Positions 1 to 11,465 of a DNA stretch of 64,000 nt are shown here, one piece after another; the first letter of the stretch is position 1, and each line of letters opens with the position of its first letter. The DNA comes from Manis javanica (taxonomy: Eukaryota > Chordata > Mammalia > Pholidota > Manidae), in assembly GCF_040802235.1 (NCBI RefSeq), contig NC_133158.1:11124001-11188000 (forward strand), read 5' to 3'. The translations under genes were made by a program, and so were the position numbers. The notes under the pieces were generated by a model. That model was not told the DNA's origin. It ran no database searches and saw only the letters and a list, made by a program, of their open reading frames with translations.

Positions 1-530
1 TAAATGACCATGAATAGGCCTTTAGTTTATCTTACAGGTACATAATTCTTATGCCTTTATAAGTTTAAGTTTTCTTTAAATACCTAAGAATCTGCTGAAA
101 GTGAGATTTCAAATATCCAACTGGAAGTGCAGCCATGGACTAAATAAATGACTGGTGTTAGCAAATAGGAAGGTAGAGCAGCATGTTACTCACTAACTGA
201 CAAAGAATAAATATTTAATATTTCTTAACTCAAATATGGTATGGAAATGATATAAATGCATAGTGTTCTGTGAACTTAAATGCAAACAAGGATTTCAGAG
301 ACACTGCCAACCTTTCATCAGAATCTGTCTCCAATTAGAGACACTTCCCGTAGGTGTATCTCTATGTAGCTTGCAAGCAGGCATCCAGTCTTTTGGTACT
401 GAGTAAGTGGCATTTTACTTCTCTTCTCCCTCTCTGACTACTTGGACTTCATTTATTATCATTTATCATGATTGGCAAGTGCTGAAACTGGCAGGCTAGG
501 AATGGGGAGGGTGTGGGGCAAGAGGAAGAG
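1..530. other. Unassigned non-coding sequence
   Basis: No coding region, RNA gene or recognisable repeat was found here. The stretch is AT-rich and has stops in all frames. Confidence 0.5.
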
Positions 531-670
531 TCCTGGATTGGGAGGGAGGATGCCTGACTTTGGTGACTCGTTCTGTCTCTGATTTGTGTGACCTGAGGCC
601 AGTTATGCCAGCTCACCAAGCCTCAACTTCCTCATTTATAAAATGAATCAAGGTAGATTAGCTTTGGGAG
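531..670 (+). repeat. MIR SINE remnant
   Basis: The order of motifs matches the MIR core: a degenerate 'gtgtgacctgaggccagtta' block, then 'cctcaacttcctcatttata' and 'aaaatgaatcaagg'. It is strongly diverged, as expected of an ancient mammal-wide SINE. Ends are approximate. Confidence 0.7.
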
Positions 671-1009
671 ACAAATTATATTTATCTTATATGTGAACTC
701 TAGTTAATAATGGCTGCCCTAAAGACTGTCTTGAGAAGAACTAAGGTAAATCCAGGTCAGGCAGGAGCAAGCTGCATGTTTGCTAAGCTATGTCTGCCTT
801 GCATGAGGGAAGCTATGAGGAAGAACCTTTGCCTTTGAGTAGCATTTGGATTAGACAGATTGGGAGAAGTTGGCTCGGTAGGAGACATTCAGTGAGCAAA
901 GGCAGAGGCTAGACATTTGCTGCTGGTCCTCGGGAGGAACCAGGAAGCCAATTTGATGAGACTGACCCCTTTCCCCATACTTCCCTCATGATACTTTCCA
1001 TTTGCGTTC

Positions 1010-1455
1010 GTGGTACTCCTCCCTTATCCACAGTTTTACTTTCTGCAGTTTCAGTTACCCAAGGTCCACTCTGCTCTGGAAGTGGATGCTCCTCAGAAAG
1101 TCCATAGCAGCCTCACACTGGGTCCCAATGCCTACGTCATTCACCTCACTTCATCTCATGTGGCTTTCGCTCATCTCACATTATCACAAGAAAGGCAAGT
1201 ACAGTATGAAAAGGTATTTTGAGAGAAAGAGACCACATTCACATAACTTCTGTTATAGTATATTGTTTATGGTTTTTCTACTTTATCATTATTGTTGTTT
1301 ATCTCTTACTGTGCTTAATTTATAAATTAAACTTTATCATAGGAATGTATGTAAAGGAAACACATAGTATATATATATAGGGCTGGTTACTACCCATGGT
1401 TTCAGGCCTCCACTGGAGGTCTTGGAATGTGTTGCCCATGGATAAAGGAGCACAG
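1010..1455 (+). mobile_element. Tigger1-type (pogo/Tc1-mariner) internally deleted DNA transposon
   Basis: The left end reads 'actcctcccttatccaca' (1014-1031). The right end carries the inverted form, 'catggataaaggagca' (about 1434-1450), so this is a terminal-inverted-repeat element of about 445 bp. The right half, with a 'gagagaaagagaccacattc' block, 'cttactgtgcttaatttata' and 'tttcaggcctccactggagg', resembles the 3' part of Tigger1 as I remember it. The transposase region is missing, so this is a non-autonomous derivative. Short open frames inside it are chance readings of the repeat. Confidence 0.75.
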
Positions 1456-1547
1456 TTGCAGTTATATGTACACATCTGTTTGTCTTTCTAGAGAGTAAGC
1501 TGCTTGTGCACAGGAATGGTGTAGATCTCACGGGGAACAGTAATTCA

Positions 1548-1805
1548 ATGTTTAGATTCTGGAGTTTAAGAGGTTTGGGTTTGAATCTTGGTTCTGCCAC
1601 TTATTAGCTATGTGACCCTTAGGAAGGCCACTTCAGTAATGCCCTCTTTAAGTTCTGGTTTCCTCAATTGTAAAATAGATGATAATAGTGCCCACCTCCT
1701 ACACTTTCGATAAACATAAAATTGGTTAGAGCAAATAAACTGCTTAACCCAGTACCTGGCCTGTCTTAGGCAGTTGCATATTAGTCATTATTATCACTAC
1801 CATAA
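1548..1805 (+). repeat. MIR SINE, nearly full length
   Basis: MIR landmarks appear in order: 'gggtttgaatcttggttctg', 'ccacttattagctatgtgac', 'ggtttcctcaattgtaaaat', and a 3' end with 'cccagtacctggcctgtctt'. About 250 bp, close to the full MIR length. Confidence 0.85.
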
Positions 1806-2750
1806 TTGCTATTAAACTATGAATGCTCAATGGCTAGATCAGGTATGACTCATGGTAGGAACATAATAAATGTTCCCTACACAAATGCATGCATAAATAC
1901 ATACATGCATGACCCAACTGTAGAATGTAAGTTGGGTGGTTCTTATATTTCAGGTCAGTTTTAGGGGCTGGAGGGACGTAAATATCATACTAGGGTGGAT
2001 TATATCCTGAAGGACATAGAGCTATTAAAAGTTTGGAGCAGAAAGACTGTATCCAGCATCCCTGGGTAGTCCCTTAATTGCCATCAGCAGGGGTCAAGGG
2101 GCTGGGTACAATACTAATTGGATCAAGGGAATCGGAGAACTGGAGGGTTGGGCTATCATGAACTAGGGCCCTGTTAATCTTCCACACGGAGCCAGTTCAG
2201 TACTGAACCCAGCAATCAAAAAAGACAAATCACTTCTCAAGAAGAGTTTTTGTAAACCTAAATTGTGTGGCTTGACTTTTGATCAAATTAACTATGTAAT
2301 AGTAATTTCCATTTCATCTGGGGTTCTGTGGAAAGATCCTGCTGCAAGACTGACTGACTATTGTCAGAATATAAGTTGAAGAAAGAAATGAAAAGGGGAA
2401 AAAGCAACACAGCTAGAGTCTGGGTTATTTTCATAGTCAGTGGGGCTGGGGATTATATCATCTCAGCTTTTTCTTTGCCCTTTACTGGCCATGTCAAGTG
2501 ATTTAAAATAAACTACCAAGAATGGAGGATGATGGGCCTGGGCAGATCCCTGCTGCCATTGACATGCAAGATGACCCAGCACTATTCCTCCAACTTCTTG
2601 AAGACTGTGTCTACATTTGTAAGAAGTAGAAAACATGTACAATAGTGGTGAGGATTCACATTTACCGTGACCACAACCTGTGGATCATCTATTCTACTGT
2701 GTCTGGGCACACAGAGGTACCAATGAATAATAATGGTAAATCATTATAAC
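1806..2750. other. Unassigned non-coding sequence
   Basis: No supported gene or repeat. It contains only short ATGC-rich tetranucleotide runs near 1885-1910. Confidence 0.45.
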
Positions 2751-2754
2751 CATA

Positions 2755-2860
2755 TTCTATTATATATTATATACAGTAGATATTATACATGTATTTATAT
2801 ATTATACTTATGTAATATATATTACATATATAATACAAATATATATATATTATATAATTG
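2755..2860. repeat. AT-rich imperfect (TA)n low-complexity tract
   Basis: Alternating T/A with interruptions over about 100 bp, with a purer TA run near 2840-2855. Confidence 0.85.
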
Positions 2861-3475
2861 TTATCACTAATAATGACTGTTACTATTATTGTAATTCAGC
2901 TGTTAGGTCCTCTTAGTAATTGTGTATATTTCCTTCACTCTTATATTTATTGACATCATCATTCCCAAATAGTCTGTCTTAGTGAGAGACCAGTTGGTAA
3001 TAAGGAACTGGACCAGCTCCAGCATGTTTGAGAAAAAGGGAAATTTACTACAAACAAAACAGATACAACAGGCAATCTCACAGATATCCAATAGAACACA
3101 AAATTACTCTCTTTATCCATCAGCGACTTCACTTGATTTCCTCTCTCTTTCTCGTGGAGACTGGGTGGTCCCTCTCATGCTGACCTCTCCCCCTCTTGAC
3201 TTGTGGCTTCAGTTTGTCCATGGCCCAAAGTGACCACAGCTACCAGATTACACGCCCTTATGGCTGTAGCCCACAATTCCATGTAAATGCGGACTATGTC
3301 TCATAAGACCTCACCTCGGGATGGGATGATCGTTTCACTCCAGAGAACTGATTCATCAGAAGCTAGTGTGCACGAGGCAAAGAAACCAACTGACCATCCT
3401 CTGCACAGAAGAATGGCCTTCAAACATTGTGCACTATGACTTTGCATGAAGCACATTTTATACCATGACCCATCA

Positions 3476-3476
<1 letters not shown>
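2861..3476. other. Unassigned non-coding sequence
   Basis: No gene recognised. The stretch around 2960-3460 has a few CpG sites and could be an old LTR, but I cannot name it. Confidence 0.35.
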
Positions 3477-3514
<38 letters not shown>

Positions 3515-3516
3515 AC
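3477..3516. repeat. (CA)n microsatellite
   Basis: Sixteen or more uninterrupted AC dinucleotides, then 'tacacacc'. A typical mammalian CA repeat. Confidence 0.95.
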
Positions 3517-3879
3517 CTCCCCCAAAGTATTTATTAAAGCAATACTTAAATAGGATGATTGTTGAATATACTGATATTTCTTAATCTGTTTTTCTTGGTT
3601 TTATTCTTTAAAAGTACTGGCCATGGCTAATGAAATTGATTTTACAACCTGCTAAAAAGCTCTGACACACAATAAAAACTGATGTAGGTCATTAGAATAG
3701 GCTTCTAGTTTATCTTCTTTTTCAGTCCATTCTATAGACCTCTGTCAGATTAACCTTCTTTGAGGCACAGATCCCATGAAACCATCCAAGTTTTCCTAGA
3801 ACCTATGGAAATGATTAATCCTAAATGCTTCAACCAGCTTCAGGCTTCATCACCCTCATCAGCTTTATGTCCTTAGCAC

Positions 3880-4200
3880 AAAACCTACACTCACGTGAAC
3901 TAAATCTGCTCTACGTTTTCCTGTCTCCTCATCTTTTTCTTCTGCTTGGAATGCCCTCCCATATTTTGCTTCTTCCAATCACGCTTATTCTTTAAGGTTC
4001 AACCCAGGTTCCACCCCTGCAACATGTTCCTTTAGTTTCTCAACTAGATGTGAATTCTGCGTCTTCTACCACTTCCTTTGTAGTTCCCTTGAAGTACTTG
4101 CTCGTTGCCCAAGTGGTACTGAATGTGTTATAATTGCATGAGTATTTGTCCTCTTGCCCCACTGAGGACTGCTAGATTTCAAGGCTGGAGGAACACAGGC
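3880..4200 (+). repeat. L2 LINE 3'-region remnant
   Basis: Pyrimidine-rich text with L2-type phrases ('tgcttggaatgccctcccat', 'tctttaaggttcaacccagg', 'tgaggactgctagatttcaa'), which I match to the L2 3' ORF end and UTR. Diverged, ends approximate. Confidence 0.6.
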
Positions 4201-5025
4201 TATCTAGTTATACTGGAATTTCAGACAAACAAAAAATAATCTTTTTAGTGTAAATATATCTCAGTACTGTATGAGATATGCTATTCTGACACACACATTT
4301 TAATGGGCATCCTAGATTTTATATGGAAGTCTAGGCTCTACTGGATTACAACTTCTTGAAATTAGGAACTATGTCTTAGCTGGCTGTTTATCTGCTTTTC
4401 AGGAATGAAAGTGGTCTTTAAATCCTTTATAAAGAATAAATTATTCTAGGATACCCTCACTATTCCCTGGATGTGATTAGAATCCTTTCATGTATTGAGC
4501 CAGAAAGCACTTCAAACTTATCACCAAATTACCCCAATAGCAGGAAAGAACTGAAAAGAAATTACCCCAACAGCAGAAAAGATGGGTTGTATGATGGGAA
4601 ATGATGAGCTCATCTCAAGCATACACACACACAATTTATCTTACAAGTCTATAATAGCTCTGTTTTTAATGTCTTAAATTGCTCACCAAAGAATAAAATT
4701 CGATGCCCAAAATAAATTTAAAAGACCCTTTTTACCTTGCAGCTTTGCCTAACTCTAACACATTATGGCTTATCTCTGGCAAGACCCCAGCTGAAGAAGT
4801 ACCAAATAGGTCGGTTTGTGTCAGCTGAGTGATGGAACAACCTGAGTGACTCCAGAAGATGGGGCTGGGAGAAATCCCAGCCACAGAGCTGTGTCTCTGA
4901 GTGGGAGACAGAACTTAATAGCCAGTGCAGTGTTTCCCAAACCTGATTCACCCATATATTTAACAATTGCCTTTAGCAATTCAAAAGATCAGTTAACTTA
5001 GAGACAGAGGGGTATGGGAGTACCA
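4201..5025. other. Unassigned non-coding sequence
   Basis: No supported gene. It includes a short CA run near 4621-4632. Confidence 0.4.
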
Positions 5026-5029
5026 AAGC

Positions 5030-5140
5030 AGAGGCTTTGCAATCATAAAGGAAACTATTTCTTGACTCTGCCACATATTAGCTAGCTGTGCAGTCATGGC
5101 CAGTCCTTTCACCATTTTGAACCTCAATTTCCAGTAAAAT
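5030..5140 (+). repeat. MIR SINE fragment
   Basis: 'ttgactctgccacatattag' followed by 'ctgtgcagtcatggccagtc' and 'tgaacctcaatttcc' follow the MIR core order. Confidence 0.7.
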
Positions 5141-5230
5141 GGTTACAAAATTTTTTTTTTTGCCCAGAAAAAAACACCACTAAGAGAAGTACAGATTCCC
5201 ACAGGCTTTCATGTATTTGCCTGTTTTAGG

Positions 5231-5413
5231 ACAGTGGCTCCTAAAATGTGATACTTGAACCAGCACTAGCAGCATCACTTGGGAACTTGTTAAAAATGTA
5301 AATTCTCAGGCCCCTTCCCAAACCTGCCGACAGACACTCTGGAGGTGGGGCAAGGCAATCCGGTTTGTTTCCACAGGCTCTCCTGGTAATGCACCAAAGT
5401 TAGAGAACCACGG
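5231..5413 (+). mobile_element. MER5A-type hAT-Charlie MITE
   Basis: Begins 'cagtggctcctaaaatgtga' and ends 'gttagagaaccacgg', imperfect inverted termini. The interior 'gggaacttgttaaaaatgta' and 'caggccccttcccaaacctg' is diagnostic. About 180 bp, near full length. Confidence 0.85.
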
Positions 5414-5654
5414 CTCTGGGCTTTTCTGATTAACTAATTAAATCCAAATTAGCATGTGCAAATTTTTGCTATTTTCTACATATTTGAGGGATCAATTGAA
5501 CATACTAACCTAAGTCAAAATTTTAAAATTAAAGGACATCTTCTTGATATAAGTGTATGTTTTAATTCAAATCTCTTTACCAATTGGAACACGGAAGAAG
5601 GATATTTGAAATAGTCTGTTAGGAAACAGTCATTGGAGTCATTTAATCATATAT

Positions 5655-6160
5655 TCACTTACTATAATACCTATACCTCAAGGTGATCCAGGAACTGTGC
5701 TGGATACTGGGCAACAGTGGTGAAAAAACAAGAATCAAAGAGCAAAACACACCTGGTCCTAGCCCCTGCCCTCATGGAGCTCACAGCCTAGGCAGGCAGA
5801 GAAACATTCATCAAAAACCCAAAAATGTAAATGTTCAAGCAAGACAAGAGCTAAGGAGAGGCATGCGGTATGCAGAGTGGCTGTAACAAAGGGTGAGATC
5901 TGTTAAGGGAGGAAGACACTGTCATTTCCCTGAGGAAGTGTCACTTGAGTGGGTTCTGAAGGAGAAACAGGAATTAGTGTGCAGATGGTGAGGGAAGCTC
6001 ATTCCACACAGAGGCATCAGCTTTGCTAAACCCCATAGAATGTGGCCAGAGCAAGAAGAGCAGGGGATGCGCGGTTTGAGCTCTGAATTGACATGTGGCC
6101 AGATGATGCGAGCCAAAAAGTTTAGATGCTCTTTTTCCTCAAGAGACATGGGAAACACTC
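5655..6160 (-). repeat. L2 LINE remnant, antisense
   Basis: Reads as the reverse complement of the L2 3' region: 'aggaactgtgctggatactg' (degenerate end motif), 'ccctgccctcatggagctca', 'ccctgaggaagtgtcacttg', and 'ggttctgaaggagaaacagg'. Open frames here are not genes. Confidence 0.7.
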
Positions 6161-6229
6161 TTCAGTTTGTTCACAACTAAATCTACATATTGAGTAACCA
6201 CTATGTAAAACTGCTGTGCCTTTACTCTA

Positions 6230-6288
6230 GGTCAGTGGTCCTCAACCATGGGTGTTTTTGGCCTCTTGGGAACATTTGGCAAATCCTG

Positions 6289-6362
<74 letters not shown>

Positions 6363-6516
6363 CCAGGTTGTGGGGCTGGGGAGGAGAGGAGTTGAACTAA
6401 CGTCTAGTGGGTAGAGTCTGGGATGCTGTTAGATATCCTGCAATGCACAGGATAGTCCCTTACAACAAAATTTTCCAGCCTAAAGCCTCAATGTGCCAAG
6501 GCTGAGAAACCCTGTA
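6230..6516 (+). mobile_element. MER20-type hAT-Charlie element, interrupted by an AT microsatellite
   Basis: Left end 'cagtggtcctcaaccatggg', interior 'aacatttggcaaat', 'cgtctagtgggtagagtctg', 'cctgcaatgcacaggatagt', right end 'aggctgagaaaccctgt'. A long AT run (6292-6359) sits at the point where MER20 would continue from 'ggcaa' into its central part. Confidence 0.85.
6292..6359. repeat. (AT)34 microsatellite
   Basis: 68 bp of uninterrupted alternating AT, the longest pure dinucleotide run in the window. Likely highly length-variable and able to form cruciform structures. Confidence 0.97.
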
Positions 6517-8010
6517 ACTAATGAAGAAAACATATGTAGGTGTCTATTTTTTAAAATCCAAAATTTTTTCCTCCAAAGATAAAGCCATTGTGCTGTTAAA
6601 GACAAAACAAATAAAAAAAACCCATAAAGCTTACTAGATCTCAGTGGTTCTTTTGTAAAAGAGGTATACTCTGACTTCAAAACCGAATTTGCTCTCAGTA
6701 AAACACACACACTCACAGTGGCTCAATGTTTTCTGATTCTATTACTGATAGACGCATATTCAACATAGATGTGGTAAGGTGTGTGACCTGCTAATGCAGG
6801 AAATCTGTTCTTTGAAAACATATGCACACAAATACACAAATAGTCTGAAGCTGGAGAGAAAGACAAATAAAAAGCCTCTTTCGAATTTCCCTGATTAAAG
6901 AATTGCGGTTGATAGTGAGAGAGTAGCAGCTATTTGCTAGCAAGGAAGGCCAGGAGGATAGGGGATGGATTTTGAACATAATTGCGTATTTCTTACCATG
7001 GCGGCTTTGGTGCAACCTGAAGTCAGTCACTAGCCTGTTTTCAAGAGGATAGGAGATAGCACCATTTGCCACAGGAGGCATTTGCTGAAGTATGAGAGGG
7101 AGGCCATTTCCTGAACTTTTCAGTTTGCATTAGGTAGAGCTGGCCAAATGCACTGTGACCTTGGTGGTCCCCTTATGCAGTTCTGTTTTGTTTCAGCTCA
7201 CGTGGCAGCTTGTTTCCTGGGTGCCTTTGTCCTACCTTTCCTCTGAGCATTTAGTGGACTCACCCAGATGTAATGGTTTTTGACAAGGCTACAGAAGTCT
7301 GTCATCCTCCTTGGCACCCAGGACCAGGCCCTCCAAAGAGAATAGAGACTGGAGCACTATAAGGAAGAGGACACAGCAGTCACTGCAGCAGAGACTGAAA
7401 AATGCCCCAGATGCATGTTTGCTTTTGGCTTTGGGCATCTGCCTGCATTGCTAATGCTAATATTTCAGCAACTGCTGGGGTTCCTCCGCTGCCACAGTTG
7501 AAGCTGCCACAAAATGGCTCAGTGTAACCACAATCATTTCTTCTTTTTCTATTTTGTGAATGGTATGCTGGTGCTAGTCACAAAATAAAGGGGAAGAAAT
7601 TCTGGGTAGTCTTCTTGGAGAAGGGGGACTTAAAACATCTTAAAGTTAGGTGGATCCTGAATTGTCCTTTCCTATTCCCCTTTTGCAATCAAGAATCCAG
7701 GTTGAAAGAGGGAGACCTGAATGTCCTGGCCAATCTGTGCCTCCATTGCTTTGCTGAATCCTTTTTCTCAGTCCCCATTTGGAAAGAAGACTCTACTCTA
7801 GACTATCCCTAGGGTCAAATAATTTATTTGGGTCTTAAAATATTGTTCTGAGGGCACTGCCACATTAATTTTCCTGCATCCTTGGCTGTTTGTTTAGGGG
7901 CTTTAAAAATACTCTAGTCTTATCAGGGATTAGAAATACCAAAAACAAGCAATGCCTTTGCCCTGTTCCACTTCTGAACCGTAATAAATCCTAATTCTCC
8001 CTTAATAACT
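6517..8010. other. Unassigned non-coding sequence
   Basis: No gene or repeat family recognised with confidence. Apparent open frames are short, on both strands, and carry no recognisable domain. Confidence 0.4.
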
Positions 8011-8014
8011 CCTA

Positions 8015-8190
8015 ATCTCTGTAGGGGCTAAAAGTGTAAGTTATCTGTGCCACAGTTTCTTTGTCTCTGAAATGGGAATGATACTTCAAAATGGGGGCCT
8101 ACTGCCTAAAGTTATTTTTAGCCATACGTAGGCTCATCTACATAAAACATTTCGAACAATAGGGGCTGGTACATATTAGTTGCTCTTTTA
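8015..8190 (+). repeat. MIR SINE fragment
   Basis: 'cacagtttctttgtctctga', 'aatgggaatgatact' and, 3', 'ggggctggtacatattagtt' correspond to the MIR core and tail. Confidence 0.65.
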
Positions 8191-8354
8191 TTAATACACA
8201 GAGACTTCAGGCAAAACCTGGACTAAGCACATCCATCCTGGTGGCTGCCAGGGCTTTATCCTCACCACGGCCACTGATGAGAGTTGGCCTTAGGCTACGG
8301 TGATTCCCATACTCTGTGTCCTGGCTCTGCTACTCCCCCTGGCCCTCCCTCCCT

Positions 8355-8382
8355 CCTGCACACACACAAACACACACACTTT
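8355..8382. repeat. CA-rich low-complexity tract
   Basis: 'cacacacacaaacacacaca', a short interrupted CA repeat. Confidence 0.8.
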
Positions 8383-8559
8383 GCCCAGAGTTGTCTGCAT
8401 TGGGCTGAGCACAACAGCCAAACCACAGTTTGGGCAGTTCTGTGTGAGAGGACCTGGCGAAAGAACCAACCCACCAACAAACTTCCGCTCAGGTAAAGAT
8501 GAGCTCAGGCATCAAATTCCAGCTCTAGGACTTTGAATTGGGAAGCATGGAACCCACCA

Positions 8560-8975
8560 GGTTGCTAGTGGTCCCAGGTGAAGCTAAAAGATACCATGCA
8601 GAGGAGCTGGAGTCATGACGAACCTAAGCATGTAGGAGAAGCTCTAAGAATAAAGAAGCCACAAGAAAGCAGAAGCCGTATAACAGAAGCTATGAAGCAA
8701 AAAGAAACATATAACAGGGGGGCAAGGAAGGTAGCCGGCAGTGAAAGGAGAAGCAAAAATACACAAAGATGGGATGAAAAGCAGTGAGGTCACCCGCCCG
8801 ATGGCGCGTTGGTGGGAAGCTCTGCACAAGCACCCTGCCGAGATCTCTGAGTGGCTCTGGCCTTCCCTCTTGGCTCTCTCAGGCCCGTTCACGCCTTGGC
8901 TTTCTGTTTTGAGATCCCTGCCTCTCTGACTGTAAAGTTCCCCTTCTTAATTTGGTCTGAGTCTTCCTTGTGGCC
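8560..8975 (+). repeat. Possible LTR-like remnant, unnamed
   Basis: Relative to its surroundings this stretch has more CpG (near 8795-8840). It runs from purine-rich text through 'atctctgagtggctctggcc' to a pyrimidine-rich end, a layout seen in retroviral LTRs. I cannot name a family and see no clear TG...CA ends or target duplication. It could equally be unique sequence. Confidence 0.3.
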
Positions 8976-8979
8976 AGAG

Positions 8980-9390
8980 AGCTAAAGTAAGCAAACACCG
9001 ACATAACTGTACAACTGTAGTATACTGAAGTTCTGCATGTATTGTCTCCTCTTCTCCATTCTTTGTACATTTCTTGTTCATTGCCTACATTTTACAAAAG
9101 GATGGAACTTGTTCTTTGTTCTGCTTTGTACAAGTTATGACAGTAATGGTTAGGCTTTTATACTCATTGGAGTACCCAGGATCAGAAAGAAATAAGCACT
9201 TATTGTTCAATGCTTTAGAAGAGACGGTGATATATTTTAGAAGCAAGCAACTGGCGTCACATTTTATTTGTATATGCTAAATTCACAAATGTCAAAGTTC
9301 AGCTTTTAAGCAATATTTCTCAGTTTCTGAGTATTTTATTTTTCATCTTTTTTTCAAAAAAAATTCTCTTAATTCTGATATAATTTACAG
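8980..9390. other. Unassigned non-coding sequence
   Basis: AT-rich, no supported feature. Confidence 0.4.
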
Positions 9391-9394
9391 CATG

Positions 9395-9560
9395 ATAAGA
9401 GAATAAGAGCTTGAGGTCTGGAGTTCAAGAGTTCAGAGTTGAAATCTTGACTATTTCAAATCCCTTAAATGCTTTGAACTTCAGATTCCCAGGGAAGTCA
9501 TGAGCATTAACTTTGTAGACTTATCCAGTAAACATTTAATAAATACTGGGTTCCTTCTAC
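9395..9560 (+). repeat. Possible MIR remnant
   Basis: 'aagagcttgaggtctggagt' then 'aacttcagattcccaggg' and 'agtaaacatttaataaatac' fit a badly decayed MIR. The middle is poorly conserved. Confidence 0.35.
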
Positions 9561-10475
9561 ATTTCTTACAGGATTAAGATACTATGGGTTGCAAGCAACA
9601 GAAAGCAATTCCAGCTTAATTAAGACACTGGGAGATACATTGAATAGACACAGGGGCAAATCCCACAACTCAAAGGAAGAGATGCAGCTGGGCTTATAGA
9701 GGGATGTGAATTACTGCAAAGAAAAAAAGAACATGTGTAGTATTTGGTTGACATAATGTTTATAATACTTTAACATAATTTATAAAGATTGGAAAGTCAC
9801 TTACAAAGTTCTATAATAAAGACAAAGGTACTTTATTTTAAGAGGGGGCCCTAAAAAAAACCCACAATGGGTTAAATACTAGTGCCTTTTTTCAGAAAAA
9901 TAACCTAGAAATAAGATGCCTTTGGGACTGCTAGCATGACCTAAGTGCTTTAAAAAATGTCAATTACAAGTATAATAGTTAAGTAAATAACAGGTCCATG
10001 TTCCAGTGGTATTGTCTAATTTATCAGATTTTACAGATTTCCTTAAGTACTAAAATAATTGTATTTATAAAAACCTGGGAAGGGATTCCTTTAATGATGC
10101 TATTACTATTGAGGTTGCCATTGAATCCTTGTTTCACCAAGTGCTACTTAAATAATTTCAGAAATGGTTTGAGAAATATGCAAAACTTCTCTTGGCGTGT
10201 CCTCTGCCTCTACCACCCAAGTTTTCTTGCTACTCAGTCCCACATCACATGGTGAATACATACACCCGATATTCTCAGATTGTACCTCTTCATTTTTCAA
10301 AGCTAGCATAGACTAAAAAGCTGTCTCCTAATCTAAACTCCAGATTTCCAGAACTACCCTACTCAGTCATTCGTGGTTGAGGTATTGAACCCAAATAATA
10401 ATAATCAAGATGGGGTCACATATACCAAGTGGCTGCCAATGAGCCAACCTGAATGAGAGAGGCAGGTAAATGGAT
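9561..10475. other. Unassigned non-coding sequence
   Basis: No supported gene. The segment near 9590-9700 ('gttgcaagcaacagaaagca') looks repeat-derived, but I cannot name its family. Confidence 0.35.
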
Positions 10476-10477
10476 CT

Positions 10478-10539
10478 GCAAGGTATTTAGTATTTAGTAG
10501 CTGAACATGGATTCTAGAATCAGACTTCTGGATTTGATT
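10478..10539 (+). repeat. MIR SINE, 5' part (split by L1)
   Basis: 'gaacatggattctagaatca' followed by 'gacttctggatttgatt' matches the MIR 5' region. The element resumes at 11283 after the L1 insertion. Confidence 0.65.
10527..10539. repeat. Target-site duplication, left copy
   Basis: 'tctggatttgatt', identical to 11283-11295, flanks the antisense L1. It immediately precedes the A/T-rich end of the L1. Confidence 0.9.
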
Positions 10540-11282
10540 AAAAAAATTTTTTTTGGGTATTATTAATGTACAATTACATGAGCAACATTGTGGTTACTAG
10601 ACTCCCCCTATTATCAAGTTCCCACCACATACCCCATTACAGTCTCTGTCCATCAGTGCAGTAAGATGCTATAGAATCATTACTTGTCTTCTCTGTGTTA
10701 TACTGCCTTCCCTGTGTTCCCCCCCCCCAACTACATTATGTGTGCTAATTGTAATGCCCCTTTTTGCCCATTATCCCTCCCTTCCCACCCATCTTCCCTA
10801 GTCCCTTTCCCTTTGCTAACTGTTAGTACATTCTTGGGTTCTGTGAGTCTGCTGCTGTTTTGTTCCTTCAGTTTTTTCTTTGTTTGTATACTCCACAGAT
10901 GAGTGAAATTATTTGATACTTGTCTTTCTCCACCTGGCTTATTTCACTGAGCATAATACCCTCTAGCTCCATTCATGTTGTTGCAAATGGTAAGATTTCT
11001 TTTTTTTCTTATGGTTGAATAATATTCCATTGTGTATATGTGCCACATCTTCTTTATCCAGTCATCTACTTATGGACACTCAGGTTGCTTCCATTTCTTA
11101 GCTATTGTAAATAGTGCTGCAATAAACATAGGGGTGCATACATCTTTTTCAAACTGAGCTCCTGCATTCTTAGGGTAATTCCTAGGAGTATAATTCCTGG
11201 GTCAAATGGTATTTCTATTTTGAGTTTTTTGAGGAATCTCCATACTGCTTTCCATAATGGTTGAACTAATTTACTAATCCAA
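10540..11282 (-). mobile_element. 5'-truncated young-type L1, antisense
   Basis: Reverse complement of an L1 3' end. It contains the ORF2 C-terminal region (for example 'gaataatattccattgtgta' and 'ctattgtaaatagtgctgca') and the whole ordinary L1 3' UTR, including its G-rich tract (read here as C-rich, about 10765-10815). It matches 44266-44950 of the full-length L1 in this window. It ends at the ordinary A-tail position (10540-10554) and has none of the retroviral tail carried by the other copy. The 13-bp duplication and the split MIR confirm a classic truncated retrotransposition. ORF2 is too short to code. Confidence 0.93.
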
Positions 11283-11295
11283 TCTGGATTTGATT
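11283..11295. repeat. Target-site duplication, right copy
   Basis: Exact repeat of 10527-10539. In the host MIR this segment continues directly into 'ttcagtttcatctattacac'. Confidence 0.9.
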
Positions 11296-11465
11296 TTCAG
11301 TTTCATCTATTACACGCATGTGAGGTTGGGGAAGCTTCTTGATATTGCAAGTCTTAATTCTCTATATATAAAATGGAAACAATAAAGCTTATGTCATCGG
11401 TTGTTAGGAGGACTAAATGAGCTGAATTATGTAAATATCTTAGTATGATGCTTTGAACCCAACCA
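11283..11465 (+). repeat. MIR SINE, 3' part (split by L1)
   Basis: 'tctctatatataaaatggaa', 'ttaggaggactaaatgagct' and 'atgatgctttgaaccc' follow the MIR core and tail, continuing the 5' part at 10478-10539. Confidence 0.7.

Noticed and set aside
1002-1325. 107-codon plus-strand frame and an overlapping 70-codon frame
   Set aside because: They lie within the Tigger-type element and overlap each other in different frames; no transposase similarity.
6190-6414. Frame with a long Ile-Tyr repeat
   Set aside because: This is the translation of the AT microsatellite.
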